A stretch of 64,000 nt of DNA from Mycolicibacterium fallax (lineage in GTDB: Bacteria; Actinomycetota; Actinomycetes; Mycobacteriales; Mycobacteriaceae): NCBI RefSeq assembly GCF_010726955.1, contig NZ_AP022603.1, positions 868,001-932,000 of the forward strand, written 5' to 3'. Below the pieces are notes generated by a model. That model searched no databases. It saw nothing but the letters and a program-made list of their open reading frames with translations, and had not been told where the DNA came from. Shown here piece by piece: positions 41,436 through 51,992 of this stretch. Position 1 is the first letter of the stretch; every line of letters begins with the position of its first letter. Both the position numbers and the translations under genes were made by a program.

Positions 41436-42698
41436 TTGAACGTCGACGACCTGATCCTGGTGAGCATTGACGACCACGTCGTCGAGCCGCCGGACATGTT
41501 CCTCAACCATGTGCCGGCCAAGTACAAGCCGGAGGCCCCGATCGTCGTCACCGACGACAAGGGCGTGGACCAGTGGATGTATCAGGGCCGCCCGCAGGGC
41601 GTGTCCGGACTCAACGCCGTGGTCAGCTGGCCGGCCGAGGAATGGGGCCGCGACCCGGCCGGGTTCGCCGAGATGCGCCCCGGGGTCTACGACGTGCACG
41701 AACGCGTCCGCGACATGAATCGCAACGGCATCCTGGCCTCGATGTGCTTCCCCACCTTCACCGGGTTCTCCGCCCGGCACCTGAACATGCACCGCGAGGA
41801 GGCCACCCTGGTGATGGTGTCGGCCTACAACGACTGGCACATCGATGAGTGGGCCGGCTCCTACCCGGACCGCTTCATCCCGATCGCGATCCTGCCGACC
41901 TGGAACCCCGAGGCGATGTGCGCCGAGATCCGCCGGGTCGCCGCCAAGGGCTGCCGCGCGGTCACCATGCCGGAGCTGCCGCACCTGGAGGGCCTGCCCA
42001 GCTACCACGACGAGGACTACTGGGGCCCGGTGTTCCGCACCCTCAGCGAGCTGAACGTGGTGATGTGCCTGCACATCGGCACCGGATTCGGCGCGATCAG
42101 CATGGCGCCCAACGCGCCGATCGACAACCTGATCATCCTGGCCACCCAGGTGTCGGCGATGTGCGCCCAGGACCTGCTGTGGGGCCCGGCGATGCGCAAC
42201 TACCCGGACCTGAAGTTCGCCTTCTCCGAGGGCGGCATCGGCTGGATCCCGTTCTACCTGGACCGCTCCGACCGGCATTACACCAACCAGAAGTGGCTGC
42301 GCCGCGACTTCGGCGACAAGCTGCCCTCGGACGTGTTCCGCGAGCATTCGCTGGCCTGCTACGTCACCGACAAGACCTCGCTGAAGCTGCGCAACGAGAT
42401 CGGCATCGACATCATCGCCTGGGAGTGCGACTACCCGCACTCGGACTGCTTCTGGCCCGATGCCCCCGAGCAGGTGCTCGCCGAGCTCAACGCCGCCGGG
42501 GCAACCGACCCGGAGATCGACAAGATCACCTGGGAGAACGCCTGCCGGTTCTTCGGCTGGGATCCGTTCGCCCGGACCGCGCGGGAGAACGCCGACGTCA
42601 AGGCGCTGCGCGCCAAGGCCACCGACGTCGACGTGTCGATCCGGCCGCGCGCCGAGTGGGCCCGGCTCTACCAGGCCAAACAGCTCAGCGACGCCTGA
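41436..42698 (+). CDS. Amidohydrolase-2 family metal-dependent hydrolase
   Basis: 420-residue TIM-barrel enzyme of the ACMS decarboxylase-like amidohydrolase group. It opens VDDLILVSIDDHVVEPPDMF with the DxH-type metal motif; VVMCLHIGTGF (about 206-216) and ECDYPHSDCFWP (about 328-339) supply further His/Asp ligands. Family members decarboxylate or hydrolyse ring compounds, and several mycobacterial copies sit in sterol-catabolism loci. I chose a TTG start at 41436, 5 bp after GAGGAG; a GTG at 41397 has no such signal. It is divergent from the AraC regulator. Confidence 0.87.
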   Translation: MNVDDLILVSIDDHVVEPPDMFLNHVPAKYKPEAPIVVTDDKGVDQWMYQGRPQGVSGLNAVVSWPAEEWGRDPAGFAEMRPGVYDVHERVRDMNRNGILASMCFPTFTGFSARHLNMHREEATLVMVSAYNDWHIDEWAGSYPDRFIPIAILPTWNPEAMCAEIRRVAAKGCRAVTMPELPHLEGLPSYHDEDYWGPVFRTLSELNVVMCLHIGTGFGAISMAPNAPIDNLIILATQVSAMCAQDLLWGPAMRNYPDLKFAFSEGGIGWIPFYLDRSDRHYTNQKWLRRDFGDKLPSDVFREHSLACYVTDKTSLKLRNEIGIDIIAWECDYPHSDCFWPDAPEQVLAELNAAGATDPEIDKITWENACRFFGWDPFARTARENADVKALRAKATDVDVSIRPRAEWARLYQAKQLSDA

Positions 42699-42705
42699 GG
42701 CCCGG

Positions 42706-43455
42706 CTAGGATTCGGGGACGACGACGGTCAGGTGCGCGCCGTCGCGCTCGACGTGCAGGCCGGCGCGCCGGGCCACCCCGGCGACCTTCGCGGCGTCGT
42801 CCGGTTCGGCCCGGCTGGCCGCCAGCGCGCGGGCCAGTCGGCCCTTGTGCGCCTTGTTGAAGTGACTGACCACGGTGCGCCGACCATCGGCATGCTGGCA
42901 GAGCACGTCGACGCCGACCGCCCCGGGCACCCGGCCGAGCCCGGCGTAGGCGCCCGAACGCAGGTCCACGACCAGTTCGCGGGCGGCGATGTCGGCGAGC
43001 ACCGGTTCCAGCAGCGGGCGCCAGCGGGTGGCCAGCCCGGGCCGCCCGGGCAGCTTCGACCCGGCCGAGAGCCGATAGGCGGGCACCGGGTCATCGGCGC
43101 GCAGCAGCCCGAACAGCGCCGAGCCGACCGCCAGCCGGGCCCGCGCTCGCGCCGCGGCCGCCCCGCGCAGCGATCCGATGTCCAGCGCGTCGTAGAGCAC
43201 CCCGGTGTAGCGGTCGATGGCCGGCAGGGTGGCCGCACCGCGCAACGCGGCGTTCCGGCCGATCTCGTCGTCCTGCTTGGCGGAGATGCCCAGGGCGGCC
43301 CGGCTGGCGGGCCGGTCGGCGGCCAGCCGCACCAACTCCTCGACCAACTCCGATCGCAGCGGGGTCAGCGCGGGGAAGCTCAACGCGGCCAGGTCCAGCG
43401 GAGCGCCGTCGCCGCCGGGGCGCTTGGTTTCCGACGGCGGGAGCAGCACGATCAC
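42706..43455 (-). CDS. yaaA: YaaA-family peroxide-stress protein
   Basis: 249-residue protein of the YaaA/DUF328 family. It opens IVLLPPSETK and carries RYTGVLYDALD (about 81-91), YRLSAGSKLP (about 126-135), VDLRSGAYAGL and VVSHFNKAHKGRLARAL (about 193-209), all family hallmarks. In E. coli YaaA limits free iron and damage during hydrogen peroxide stress and binds DNA, which fits the iron theme here. GTG at 43455. Confidence 0.9.
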   Translation of the reverse strand: MIVLLPPSETKRPGGDGAPLDLAALSFPALTPLRSELVEELVRLAADRPASRAALGISAKQDDEIGRNAALRGAATLPAIDRYTGVLYDALDIGSLRGAAAARARARLAVGSALFGLLRADDPVPAYRLSAGSKLPGRPGLATRWRPLLEPVLADIAARELVVDLRSGAYAGLGRVPGAVGVDVLCQHADGRRTVVSHFNKAHKGRLARALAASRAEPDDAAKVAGVARRAGLHVERDGAHLTVVVPES

Positions 43456-43530
43456 CGGCCGACCGTAGCCCAGCGGCCAGGGGTGATGGCGGACACAGGC
43501 CCGGCTTACCCATGGTGAGGCATCGATAAG

Positions 43531-43548
43531 TTAAATTAGCTAACCTGA
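43531..43548 (+). promoter_or_regulatory. Iron-box-like site upstream of mmpS-mmpL
   Basis: TTAAATTAGCTAACCTGA keeps the right half of the IdeR consensus (TTAG-CTAACCT-A) but is one base shorter in the centre. It lies about 80 bp upstream of mmpS. M. tuberculosis mmpS4-mmpL4 is IdeR-regulated, which supports the call. Confidence 0.5.
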
Positions 43549-43627
43549 TGAGCACGTACCGAATGGGGTTCTTGATGGAACGCAGTACAGGCGGTGGACC
43601 AGTCTCCCGGGTCTGGAGGCACCCCGC

Positions 43628-44056
43628 ATGCTGAACCTGCTCAAAAAGGCCTGGCTGCCGCTGCTCATCGTCGTCGTCGTGGTGATCGCCGGGGCCGCGG
43701 TGATGCGGGTGCGCACCTTCTTCGGTGCCAACAATGATGCCGGCGCGGCCGGCACCAAGTTCGAGGACACCGAGCCGTTCAACCCCAAGCGCGTGACCTA
43801 CGAGATCTGGGGCAACGGTTCCTACGCCGACATCAACTACCTGGACCTCGACGCCGAACCCCAGCGCGTCGACGGCGCCGCCCTGCCGTGGACCCTCACC
43901 CTGGAGTCCACCGCCCCCTCGGTCTTCCCGAACATCGTCGCCCAGGGCGATGGCTCCACCATCACCTGCCGGATCACCGTCGATGACGAGATCAAGGACG
44001 AGCGCACCACCGACGGCGCCAGCGCCCATACCTACTGCTTGGTGAAATCCGCATGA
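43628..44056 (+). CDS. mmpS: MmpS4/MmpS5-type membrane accessory protein
   Basis: 142-residue protein with an N-terminal transmembrane helix (about 8-27, [19 protein letters not shown]). The periplasmic beta-rich domain contains [14 protein letters not shown] (about 51-64), [11 protein letters not shown] and the conserved C-terminal TYCLVKSA. MmpS proteins work with MmpL transporters; MmpS4 and MmpS5 are needed for siderophore export. GGAGG lies 8 bp before the ATG. Its stop overlaps the mmpL start in ATGA. Confidence 0.92.
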   Translation: MLNLLKKAWLPLLIVVVVVIAGAAVMRVRTFFGANNDAGAAGTKFEDTEPFNPKRVTYEIWGNGSYADINYLDLDAEPQRVDGAALPWTLTLESTAPSVFPNIVAQGDGSTITCRITVDDEIKDERTTDGASAHTYCLVKSA

Positions 44057-46965
44057 GTGCACCCACCTCCGACGCGCCGACCGACTCGTTCCCGGCGGCG
44101 GCGCCGTCGTCCCATTCCGGCATCGCGAAGTGGATCCGCACCCTCGCCGTCCCGATCATCCTGGGCTGGATCGCCGTCATCATCGGGCTGAACGTCGCCG
44201 CACCGCAGCTCGAGGTGGTCGGCAACATGCGTTCGGTCTCGATGAGCCCGGAAAGCGCGGCCTCGACGATCGCGATGAAACGTGTCGGCGAGGTGTTCGA
44301 CGAGTACAAGTCGAACAGCTCGGTGATGATCGTGCTGGAGAGCGAAAAGGATCCGCTCGGCCAGGCGGCGCACGACTTCTACGACGAGATCATCCGGGAA
44401 CTGCGCGCCGACACCAAGTACGTCGAGCACGTCCAGGACTTCTGGAGCGATCCGCTGACCGCCGCCGGCTCGCAGAGCCCCGACGGTATGGCCGCCTACG
44501 TGCAGGTGTACACCGCGGGCAACCAGGGCGAGGCGCTGGCCAACGAGTCGGTCGAGGCCGTGCAGGGCATTGTCGCCAAGGTCCAGGAGCGGATGGCCCC
44601 CGACGGCGTGCACGCCTACGTCACCGGCCCGGCCGCGCTGTCGGCCGATCAGCACATCGCCGGTGACCGCAGCATGCGCCTCATCGAGGCGCTGACCTTC
44701 ACCGTCATCATCGTGCTGCTGCTGCTGGTCTACCGGTCCATCGTGACGGTGGTGCTGTCGCTGCTGCTGGTGGTCTTCTCGCTGACCGCCGCCCGCGGCA
44801 TGGTGGCGGTGCTGGGCTACTACGACATCATCGGCCTGTCGACGTTCGCGACGAACCTGCTGGTCACGCTGGCCATCGCGGCGTCCACCGACTACGCCAT
44901 CTTCCTGATAGGCCGCTATCAGGAGGCCCGGTCCAGAGGGATGGACAAGGAAGCGTCCTACTACGACATGTTCCACGGCACCGCGCACGTGATCTTGGGC
45001 TCGGGCCTGACGATCGCCGGTGCGACGCTGTGCCTGCGCTTCACCAACCTGCCGTACTTCCAGAGCCTCGGCATCCCGTTGGCGGTCGGCATGGTTGTGG
45101 TGGTGGTCTGCGCGCTGACCATGGGGTCGGCGATCATCGCGACCGCCACCCGATTCGGCAACATCCTGGAGCCCAAGCGGGCGATGCGCATCCGCGGCTG
45201 GCGCAAGGTCGGCGCCGCGGTGGTGCGCTGGCCCGGCCCGATCCTGATTGCGACGATCGCGCTGTCACTGGTCGGTCTGCTGACCCTGCCGGGCTACCGG
45301 ACCAACTACAACGACCGCAACTACCTGCCCGCCGACCTGCCGGCCAACGCCGGCTACGCCGCCGCGGACCGGCACTTCAGCCAGGCCCGGATGAACCCCG
45401 AGTTGCTGCTGATCGAGACCGATCACGATCTGCGCAACTCCTCGGACTTCCTGGTCATCGACAAGATCGCGAAGTCGATCTTCCGGGTGCCCGGCGTCGG
45501 CCGGGTGCAGGCCATCACCCGCCCGCAGGGCACTCCCATCGAGCACACGTCGATCCCGTTCCAGATCTCGATGAACGGCGTGTCGCAGAAGATGAACGAG
45601 AAGTACCAGCAGGACATGATGGCCAACATGCTCAAGCAGGCCGAGGACATGCAGGTCACCATCGACAGCATGACCAAGATGCAGAGCATCACGGTGCAGA
45701 TGGCCGACGTCACCCATTCCATGGTCACCAAGATGAAGAGCATGACCATGGACGTCGCCGAAATGCGGGACAGCATCTCCGATTTCGATGACTTCTTCCG
45801 GCCGATCCGCAACTACCTGTACTGGGAACCGCACTGTTTCAACATTCCGGTGTGCTGGTCGATGCGATCGATCTTCGACACCCTCGACGGCATCGATGTG
45901 ATGACCACCGACATCGAGGACATCATCCCGGACATGGAACGTCTCGACACATTGATGCCACAGATGGTGGCGTTGATGCCGGAGATGATCAGCACCATGG
46001 TGCGGATGAAGGCCTACATGCTGACCATGTACCAGACCCAAAAGGGCATGCAGGACCAGATGTCGGCGATGCAGGAGAACTCGACCGCCATGGGTAAGGC
46101 GTTCGACGAATCCAAGAACGACGACTCGTTCTATCTACCGCCGGAAACCTTCGACAACCCGGACTTCAAGCGCGGCATCAAGATGTTCCTGTCGCCCGAC
46201 GGGCACGCGGTGCGGTTCATCATTTCCCACGACGGGGACCCGATGACCCCGGAGGGCATCGCCAAGATCGACTCGATCAAGCAGGCCGCCCGGGAAGCGA
46301 TCAAGGGCACCCCGCTGGAGGGCTCGAAGGTCTATCTCGGCGGCACCGCGGCGACCTTCAAGGACATGCAGGACGGCGCCGACTGGGACCTGATAATCGC
46401 CGGCATCGCCGCGCTCGGGTTGATCTTCATCATCATGCTGATCATCACCAGATCGATCATCGCCGCCGCAGTGATCGTGGGGACGGTGGTGTTCTCCCTT
46501 GGGGCATCGTTTGGCCTGTCGGTGCTGATCTGGCAGCACCTGATCGGCATTGAACTGCACTGGATGGTGCTGGCGATGGCGGTGATCATCCTGCTTGCCG
46601 TCGGGGCGGACTACAACCTGCTGCTGGTGGCCAGATTCAAGGAAGAGATACACGACGGCCTGAACACCGGCATCATCCGGGCGATGGGCGGCACCGGTTC
46701 GGTGGTGACCTCGGCGGGCCTGGTGTTCGCCTTCACCATGATGTCCATGGCGGTCAGTGAATTGATCGTCATCGGACAGGTTGGCACCACGATCGGCCTG
46801 GGCCTGTTGTTCGACACCCTGGTGATCCGCTCGTTCATGACCCCGTCGATCGCGGCCCTGCTGGGCAAGTGGTTCTGGTGGCCGCAGCGGGTGCGTCAGC
46901 GTCCGGTGCCCTCGCCGTGGCCCAAGCCCCCGGCCAAGGACGACGAGCCGGTCCCGGTCGGCTAG
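44053..46965 (+). CDS. mmpL: MmpL4/MmpL5-type RND transporter
   Basis: 970-residue inner-membrane transporter, close to M. tuberculosis MmpL4. It has one helix near residue 32, a periplasmic domain, then helices 2-6 (about 216-380) including the proton-relay motif [16 protein letters not shown] (about 278-293). A second periplasmic domain follows with a long Met-rich coiled coil (about 510-690, repeated [11 protein letters not shown]-type heptads), then helices 8-12 (about 785-950) with [12 protein letters not shown]. With MmpS and the upstream iron-box-like site, export of a mycobactin-type siderophore is the most likely job; a glycopeptidolipid role is an alternative. The coiled coil is thought to reach across the periplasm. 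Confidence 0.92.
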   Translation: MSAPTSDAPTDSFPAAAPSSHSGIAKWIRTLAVPIILGWIAVIIGLNVAAPQLEVVGNMRSVSMSPESAASTIAMKRVGEVFDEYKSNSSVMIVLESEKDPLGQAAHDFYDEIIRELRADTKYVEHVQDFWSDPLTAAGSQSPDGMAAYVQVYTAGNQGEALANESVEAVQGIVAKVQERMAPDGVHAYVTGPAALSADQHIAGDRSMRLIEALTFTVIIVLLLLVYRSIVTVVLSLLLVVFSLTAARGMVAVLGYYDIIGLSTFATNLLVTLAIAASTDYAIFLIGRYQEARSRGMDKEASYYDMFHGTAHVILGSGLTIAGATLCLRFTNLPYFQSLGIPLAVGMVVVVVCALTMGSAIIATATRFGNILEPKRAMRIRGWRKVGAAVVRWPGPILIATIALSLVGLLTLPGYRTNYNDRNYLPADLPANAGYAAADRHFSQARMNPELLLIETDHDLRNSSDFLVIDKIAKSIFRVPGVGRVQAITRPQGTPIEHTSIPFQISMNGVSQKMNEKYQQDMMANMLKQAEDMQVTIDSMTKMQSITVQMADVTHSMVTKMKSMTMDVAEMRDSISDFDDFFRPIRNYLYWEPHCFNIPVCWSMRSIFDTLDGIDVMTTDIEDIIPDMERLDTLMPQMVALMPEMISTMVRMKAYMLTMYQTQKGMQDQMSAMQENSTAMGKAFDESKNDDSFYLPPETFDNPDFKRGIKMFLSPDGHAVRFIISHDGDPMTPEGIAKIDSIKQAAREAIKGTPLEGSKVYLGGTAATFKDMQDGADWDLIIAGIAALGLIFIIMLIITRSIIAAAVIVGTVVFSLGASFGLSVLIWQHLIGIELHWMVLAMAVIILLAVGADYNLLLVARFKEEIHDGLNTGIIRAMGGTGSVVTSAGLVFAFTMMSMAVSELIVIGQVGTTIGLGLLFDTLVIRSFMTPSIAALLGKWFWWPQRVRQRPVPSPWPKPPAKDDEPVPVG

Positions 46966-46974
46966 TTTCCCCCG

Positions 46975-47012
46975 AGAGCGCTCAACGATGTTGCGACATC
47001 GTTGAGCGCTCT
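46975..47012. terminator. Terminator hairpin after mmpL
   Basis: A perfect 17-bp stem (AGAGCGCTCAACGATGT and its complement) closes a TGCG loop, 10 bp past the mmpL stop. It is followed by TGGCATTT. Confidence 0.85.
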
Positions 47013-47051
47013 TGGCATTTCGCCGGGCACCGGCCATGCTCGGGGTACAAA

Positions 47052-47078
47052 AAATCCCCGCCCGAGGGGCGGGGATTT
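47052..47078 (-). terminator. Terminator for the convergent secreted-protein gene
   Basis: AAATCCCCGCCC-GAG-GGGCGGGGATTT is a perfect 12-bp stem. On the minus strand it is followed by a T-run (GGGGATTTTTTTG), so it mainly terminates the gene at 47091; it may work in both directions. Confidence 0.85.
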
Positions 47079-47090
47079 CTTGACTGCGGG

Positions 47091-47588
47091 TCAGCGGGGG
47101 ACGGTCGGCCAGTCCCACACCGAGTAGTCGTCCGGGTAATCCATGCAGACCTTGGTGGCTGCGGCGGTGACGCCCTTGTTGTTGAAGAACGGCTTGGCCC
47201 AGTTCGGCCAGCGCCAGGACATCGACTCGTAGAAGGCGTCGGTGGCGATCTGCTCGGAGTACTGCCGGCGGCCCGGGTAATCCATCGAGAAGAACCAGTT
47301 GATCCGGTCGCGGGCGCCCTGCTGGTCGGCGGCCGGCTTGTTGTTGTAGTCGATCATGTAGCGCTCGTAGTAGATCGGCCGGGTGTCGCGGACCGCCGCC
47401 AGGTACTGCTGCGCGGTGCACGGGGTCTTCAGGATCCGGCTGGGGATCGGGTACTCGTCGGTCGCGTCGGCGCCGGCGACCGCAGCGGCAGTCAGGCCGG
47501 TGCCGAGCATCGCGGTGGCCACCCCGGCCAGCAGGGTCGCCTTGAGTGACTTCTTCAGCCCGGTCGTCTTCGCAGGTGTGCGTGCCAT
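47091..47588 (-). CDS. Secreted DUF5078-like mycobacterial protein
   Basis: 165-residue protein. A twin-basic signal peptide (about 1-40, GLKKSLKATLLAGVATAMLGTG) is followed by a small domain with two cysteines (TPCTAQQYLA, TKVCMDYPDD) likely bridged. It is rich in aromatic residues (YYERYMIDYNNKP, NWFFSMDYPG, SWRWPNWAKPFF). The pattern matches mycobacterial DUF5078 proteins; function is not known. ATG at 47588, 15 bp after the DUF732 gene and probably co-transcribed with it. Confidence 0.75.
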   Translation of the reverse strand: MARTPAKTTGLKKSLKATLLAGVATAMLGTGLTAAAVAGADATDEYPIPSRILKTPCTAQQYLAAVRDTRPIYYERYMIDYNNKPAADQQGARDRINWFFSMDYPGRRQYSEQIATDAFYESMSWRWPNWAKPFFNNKGVTAAATKVCMDYPDDYSVWDWPTVPR

Positions 47589-47603
47589 CGGATTCTCCTA
47601 GGT

Positions 47604-47939
47604 TCAGTGCTGCTCGGCGGCCCGGGCCAGCACCGGCTGCTGGTCGGGGCAGTAGGTGTCGACGGTCAGCCCGAGGAACTTCCAGACCTGGTCGGTCTGG
47701 GTGGTCCGGTCGAGCTGCTTGCCGATGAAGGCGGCCGATTGGTAGGCGTCCTTGTCCTGGCCGATGCGCAGGCGCTTGCACGCGATCTTGGCGATCCAGG
47801 CGTTGTAGTCCCGCTGGCCGTAGATGCCGTAGGTGTGCAGGGTGTTGGCAAAATCGGTATCGATCTCGGCGTTTGCCGGAGCTGCGAAGCCGATTGCGGC
47901 TGCGGTCAGGGCGACCGTGGTGATGCCGAGTAGTTTCAT
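47604..47939 (-). CDS. Secreted DUF732 protein
   Basis: 111-residue protein with a signal peptide (about 1-24, ending ANA-EID). The DUF732 domain follows with TDFANTLHTYGIYGQ (about 28-42) and two conserved cysteines (IACKRL, DTYCPDQ). DUF732 proteins are small exported mycobacterial proteins of unknown role. A -10 element TATACT (47951-47946, minus strand) ends 6 bp before the ATG at 47939, so the mRNA is probably leaderless. Confidence 0.85.
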   Translation of the reverse strand: MKLLGITTVALTAAAIGFAAPANAEIDTDFANTLHTYGIYGQRDYNAWIAKIACKRLRIGQDKDAYQSAAFIGKQLDRTTQTDQVWKFLGLTVDTYCPDQQPVLARAAEQH

Positions 47940-47955
47940 GGGCTAAGTATATCGC

Positions 47956-48426
47956 CTAACCGGCCGGCGGCGGGGCCGACCCAACCCGTCCGGCCATCTG
48001 GCCTATTCCGCCGAGGATCTCCCACGGCGATCGCGGTGGCGGCGGGGCCTGATCGGTCAGCCGCCAGGTCTGGCACGAGGTGGTCCGGAAGCTCTTGTCG
48101 GTCGGCGCGATGACGACGATGGCGGGCTTCTTGGTCAGCGCGTTGTCCAGGGTCTCGGTGCCGTTTTCGCCGCCGGACCGCTTCCAGTAGCAGGGGCTGC
48201 CGTCGCGCGGGCCCTCCGAGGCGTAGTTGCCGGGCACGATGTCGGTGCCCACCGCGTAGGTGCCGTCCTCCTCGATGGAGGTCTTGGGCCCGTCGCCGGG
48301 CTTCGGGGCGGCGGTCTCACTCGGGGCCGGCGGGGCGGCCGGATCCGCGGCGGCCGGCGCAGCAACGGAAAGCGCCCCGGCGGCCAGCACCGCGGTGGCG
48401 AGAATCATTGTGCGACGACAACGCAT
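47956..48426 (-). CDS. Exported conserved protein (Rv1906c-like)
   Basis: 156-residue protein with a signal peptide (about 1-27, RRTMILATAVLAAGALSVAAPAAADP). A Pro-rich linker leads to a globular domain with DGTYAVGTDIVPGNYASEGP (about 54-73) and a likely disulphide (SPCYWKR, SCQTWRL). This domain is typical of small mycobacterial exported proteins; length and position near cinA/katG suggest equivalence to Rv1906c. ATG at 48426 after GGAG. Confidence 0.7.
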   Translation of the reverse strand: MRCRRTMILATAVLAAGALSVAAPAAADPAAPPAPSETAAPKPGDGPKTSIEEDGTYAVGTDIVPGNYASEGPRDGSPCYWKRSGGENGTETLDNALTKKPAIVVIAPTDKSFRTTSCQTWRLTDQAPPPPRSPWEILGGIGQMAGRVGSAPPPAG

Positions 48427-48551
48427 GTTCTCCAGGTTAGCCGCCCGATCGGCCGCACTTCCAGCGTTGACCGCGTCGGCAGCGGTGATACTTGGCACAG
48501 CGTCCGCGTGTCCACGCCGGTCGGGCGCCCTCCGCACCTACCATTCGCCGC

Positions 48552-49391
48552 ATGGGTCGGCGGGTGAGGTTGTTCAGACCGGCGGCGGCGACGCTGCTGG
48601 CGTTGGCGTTGATCGCGCTGGCGCCGGCCGGCCCGGTGCTCGCGCAATGTGTCCCGGCGACCGGCGCGGGCTGCGATCTGCGTTCCCGGATCGCCGCGGC
48701 CGAGGCGTTTGTGGCCACCCGCCCGGGCACCGTCGGCTACGTGCTGCGCGATCGCACCTCCGGGCTGCGCTACCGCAATGCCCATGCCGCGACGATGATC
48801 TGGACGGCCTCGACGATCAAGCTCGCCATGGTGGTCGATCTGCTCACCCGGGAGCGGGCCGGGACGGTGCGGCTGTCGGCCGAGGACCGCCAGTTGATGC
48901 AGGCGATGCTGCGCGGCTCCGACAACGACGCCACCGACACCCTGTGGGACCGCTACGGCGGGCCCGACCACCGCGCGTTCAATGCCGGCTTTCCGCGCTA
49001 CGGGATGACCAGTGTTGCCCCGCAGCCCGGGTTCGGTTCGGTGTTTCCGTACTGGGGATTCCAGAAGGGCACCGCCGACGATTTCGACCAGCTGATGAAT
49101 TTCACGCTGTCGCAAATGAATCCGGCCGACACCGCGGCGATCGTCGCCGAAATGCAGAAGGTCGCCCCGAACCAGCAGTGGGGCGTGTGGGGCGCCGGGC
49201 CGCAGATGGCGCCCGGCAACAAGAACGGCTGGTCGCAGGAGCAGGGCGGCTGGGTGGTCAACTCGGTGGGCTTCGCCGGACCGGCCCAGCGTTACACGCT
49301 GACGGTGTTCAACGCGCTCAACGGTGAGGGCGGTTTTGACGACGGGGTGCAGACCACCACCGGGCTCGGCCGGATCCTGCTGGGCCGGTAA
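48552..49391 (+). CDS. Exported class A beta-lactamase-like serine hydrolase
   Basis: 279-residue protein with a signal peptide (about 1-32). The serine beta-lactamase/transpeptidase fold is shown by the SxxK motif in WTASTIKLAMV (about 84-94), an SDN motif in LRGSDNDATDT (about 119-129) and a KNG at the KTG position (GNKNGWSQEQGGWVVNS, about 222-238). The Ser and Lys are present, but KTG to KNG and an aberrant omega region make lactamase activity uncertain. It could be an esterase, or bind peptidoglycan. ATG at 48552. Confidence 0.78.
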   Translation: MGRRVRLFRPAAATLLALALIALAPAGPVLAQCVPATGAGCDLRSRIAAAEAFVATRPGTVGYVLRDRTSGLRYRNAHAATMIWTASTIKLAMVVDLLTRERAGTVRLSAEDRQLMQAMLRGSDNDATDTLWDRYGGPDHRAFNAGFPRYGMTSVAPQPGFGSVFPYWGFQKGTADDFDQLMNFTLSQMNPADTAAIVAEMQKVAPNQQWGVWGAGPQMAPGNKNGWSQEQGGWVVNSVGFAGPAQRYTLTVFNALNGEGGFDDGVQTTTGLGRILLGR

Positions 49392-49405
49392 CCGCCGGAC
49401 AGCAG

Positions 49406-49447
49406 AAAGGCGGCGGCGGTATCCGAGTGGATACCGCCGCCGCCTTT
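49406..49447. terminator. Bidirectional terminator between the lactamase-like and STAS genes
   Basis: A perfect 19-bp stem (AAAGGCGGCGGCGGTATCC and its complement) with a GAGT loop lies between the two convergent stops. A/T-rich ends flank both sides. Confidence 0.9.
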
Positions 49448-49456
49448 CTCGTGTCG

Positions 49457-49873
49457 TCAGGCCGTCCGGTGCAGCAGCGGGATCAGCATCCTGCGCCGGA
49501 GGAACACGTCGTCGGCGAGCCACTGCAGCGCCTCGGGTACCGAGGTGGCCACCGGGTAGCCGTCGTCGCCGATGCGGACCTGGTGGGCCAGCGCCGGGGA
49601 GGTCACCAGCAGCCACTGCACGCCGGCCGCCAGGCAGGCCTCATCGACGGACTCCAGCAGCGGCAGATACTCCTCCGGCGAGGAGGTGACCGCGGTCAGG
49701 TCAAGGACGACGGGCTTCTCGGCGATGATGAACCGCCGGGTCGCGGTCATCGCGGCCTCGGCGTTGGATTCGTCGAGCACACCGCTGATGGTCACAACGG
49801 TGGCCAGGTGGCGGCATTGCACCCGAATCTGGGCGCCGCCACAGATGATTGCCGGGTTTCCATAACCAGTCAT
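49457..49873 (-). CDS. STAS-domain anti-sigma-factor antagonist-like protein (Rv1904-like)
   Basis: 138-residue protein with a SpoIIAA-like STAS fold: HLATVVTISGVLDESNAEAAMTATRR-type strand-helix (about 22-47), PVVLDLTAVTSSPEEYLPLLE with the site where the phosphorylatable Ser lies (about 54-74). STAS proteins release sigma factors by binding anti-sigma kinases. Rv1904 holds a similar place in M. tuberculosis. No partner kinase is in this window. ATG at 49873. The 210 bp upstream hold a large palindrome. Confidence 0.8.
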   Translation of the reverse strand: MTGYGNPAIICGGAQIRVQCRHLATVVTISGVLDESNAEAAMTATRRFIIAEKPVVLDLTAVTSSPEEYLPLLESVDEACLAAGVQWLLVTSPALAHQVRIGDDGYPVATSVPEALQWLADDVFLRRRMLIPLLHRTA

Positions 49874-50010
49874 GAGTGCCCTCACTTCACGATCAGTTTG
49901 CTGACGGGTCGCTCGCGCGTGACCTCGATGTCCCCACTGACGGTATGCGGCGAATTTAAGGCCACGGGGAGCACGATCTAACGCTTTGCTAAGAAACGCC
50001 GAGACTGTTT

Positions 50011-50036
50011 GCCCTGCTACCGGCCGGTAGCAGGGC
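50011..50036. promoter_or_regulatory. 26-bp perfect palindrome upstream of the fatty acyl-AMP ligase gene
   Basis: GCCCTGCTACCGG is followed directly by its reverse complement with no spacer. The core CTACCGGCCGGTAG looks like a TetR-family operator. It lies 48 bp upstream of the FAAL start and is the main structure in the gap 49874-50083. Confidence 0.6.
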
Positions 50037-50083
50037 GACGGCCCGAGCGGGGCCGCGATCCCCAGGCCCATAGACTTCCTGGC

Positions 50084-51901
<1,818 letters not shown>

Positions 51902-51909
51902 GAAACGAA

Positions 51910-51943
51910 CACCGCCCCGCCGGCCGAAGCCTGCGGGGCGGTG
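51910..51943. terminator. Terminator between the FAAL gene and katG
   Basis: CACCGCCCCGC-N12-GCGGGGCGGTG is a perfect 11-bp stem located between the two convergent stops. Confidence 0.8.
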
Positions 51944-51992
51944 CTCGTGTCTGCGACCTAGCCGGTTCTCATGCGGCTAGGCCCGCTGCGAT

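Noticed and set aside
47940..47962. IdeR box upstream of the DUF732 gene
   Set aside because: Only the first five bases TTAGG fit; the rest is better explained as a -10 element TATACT.
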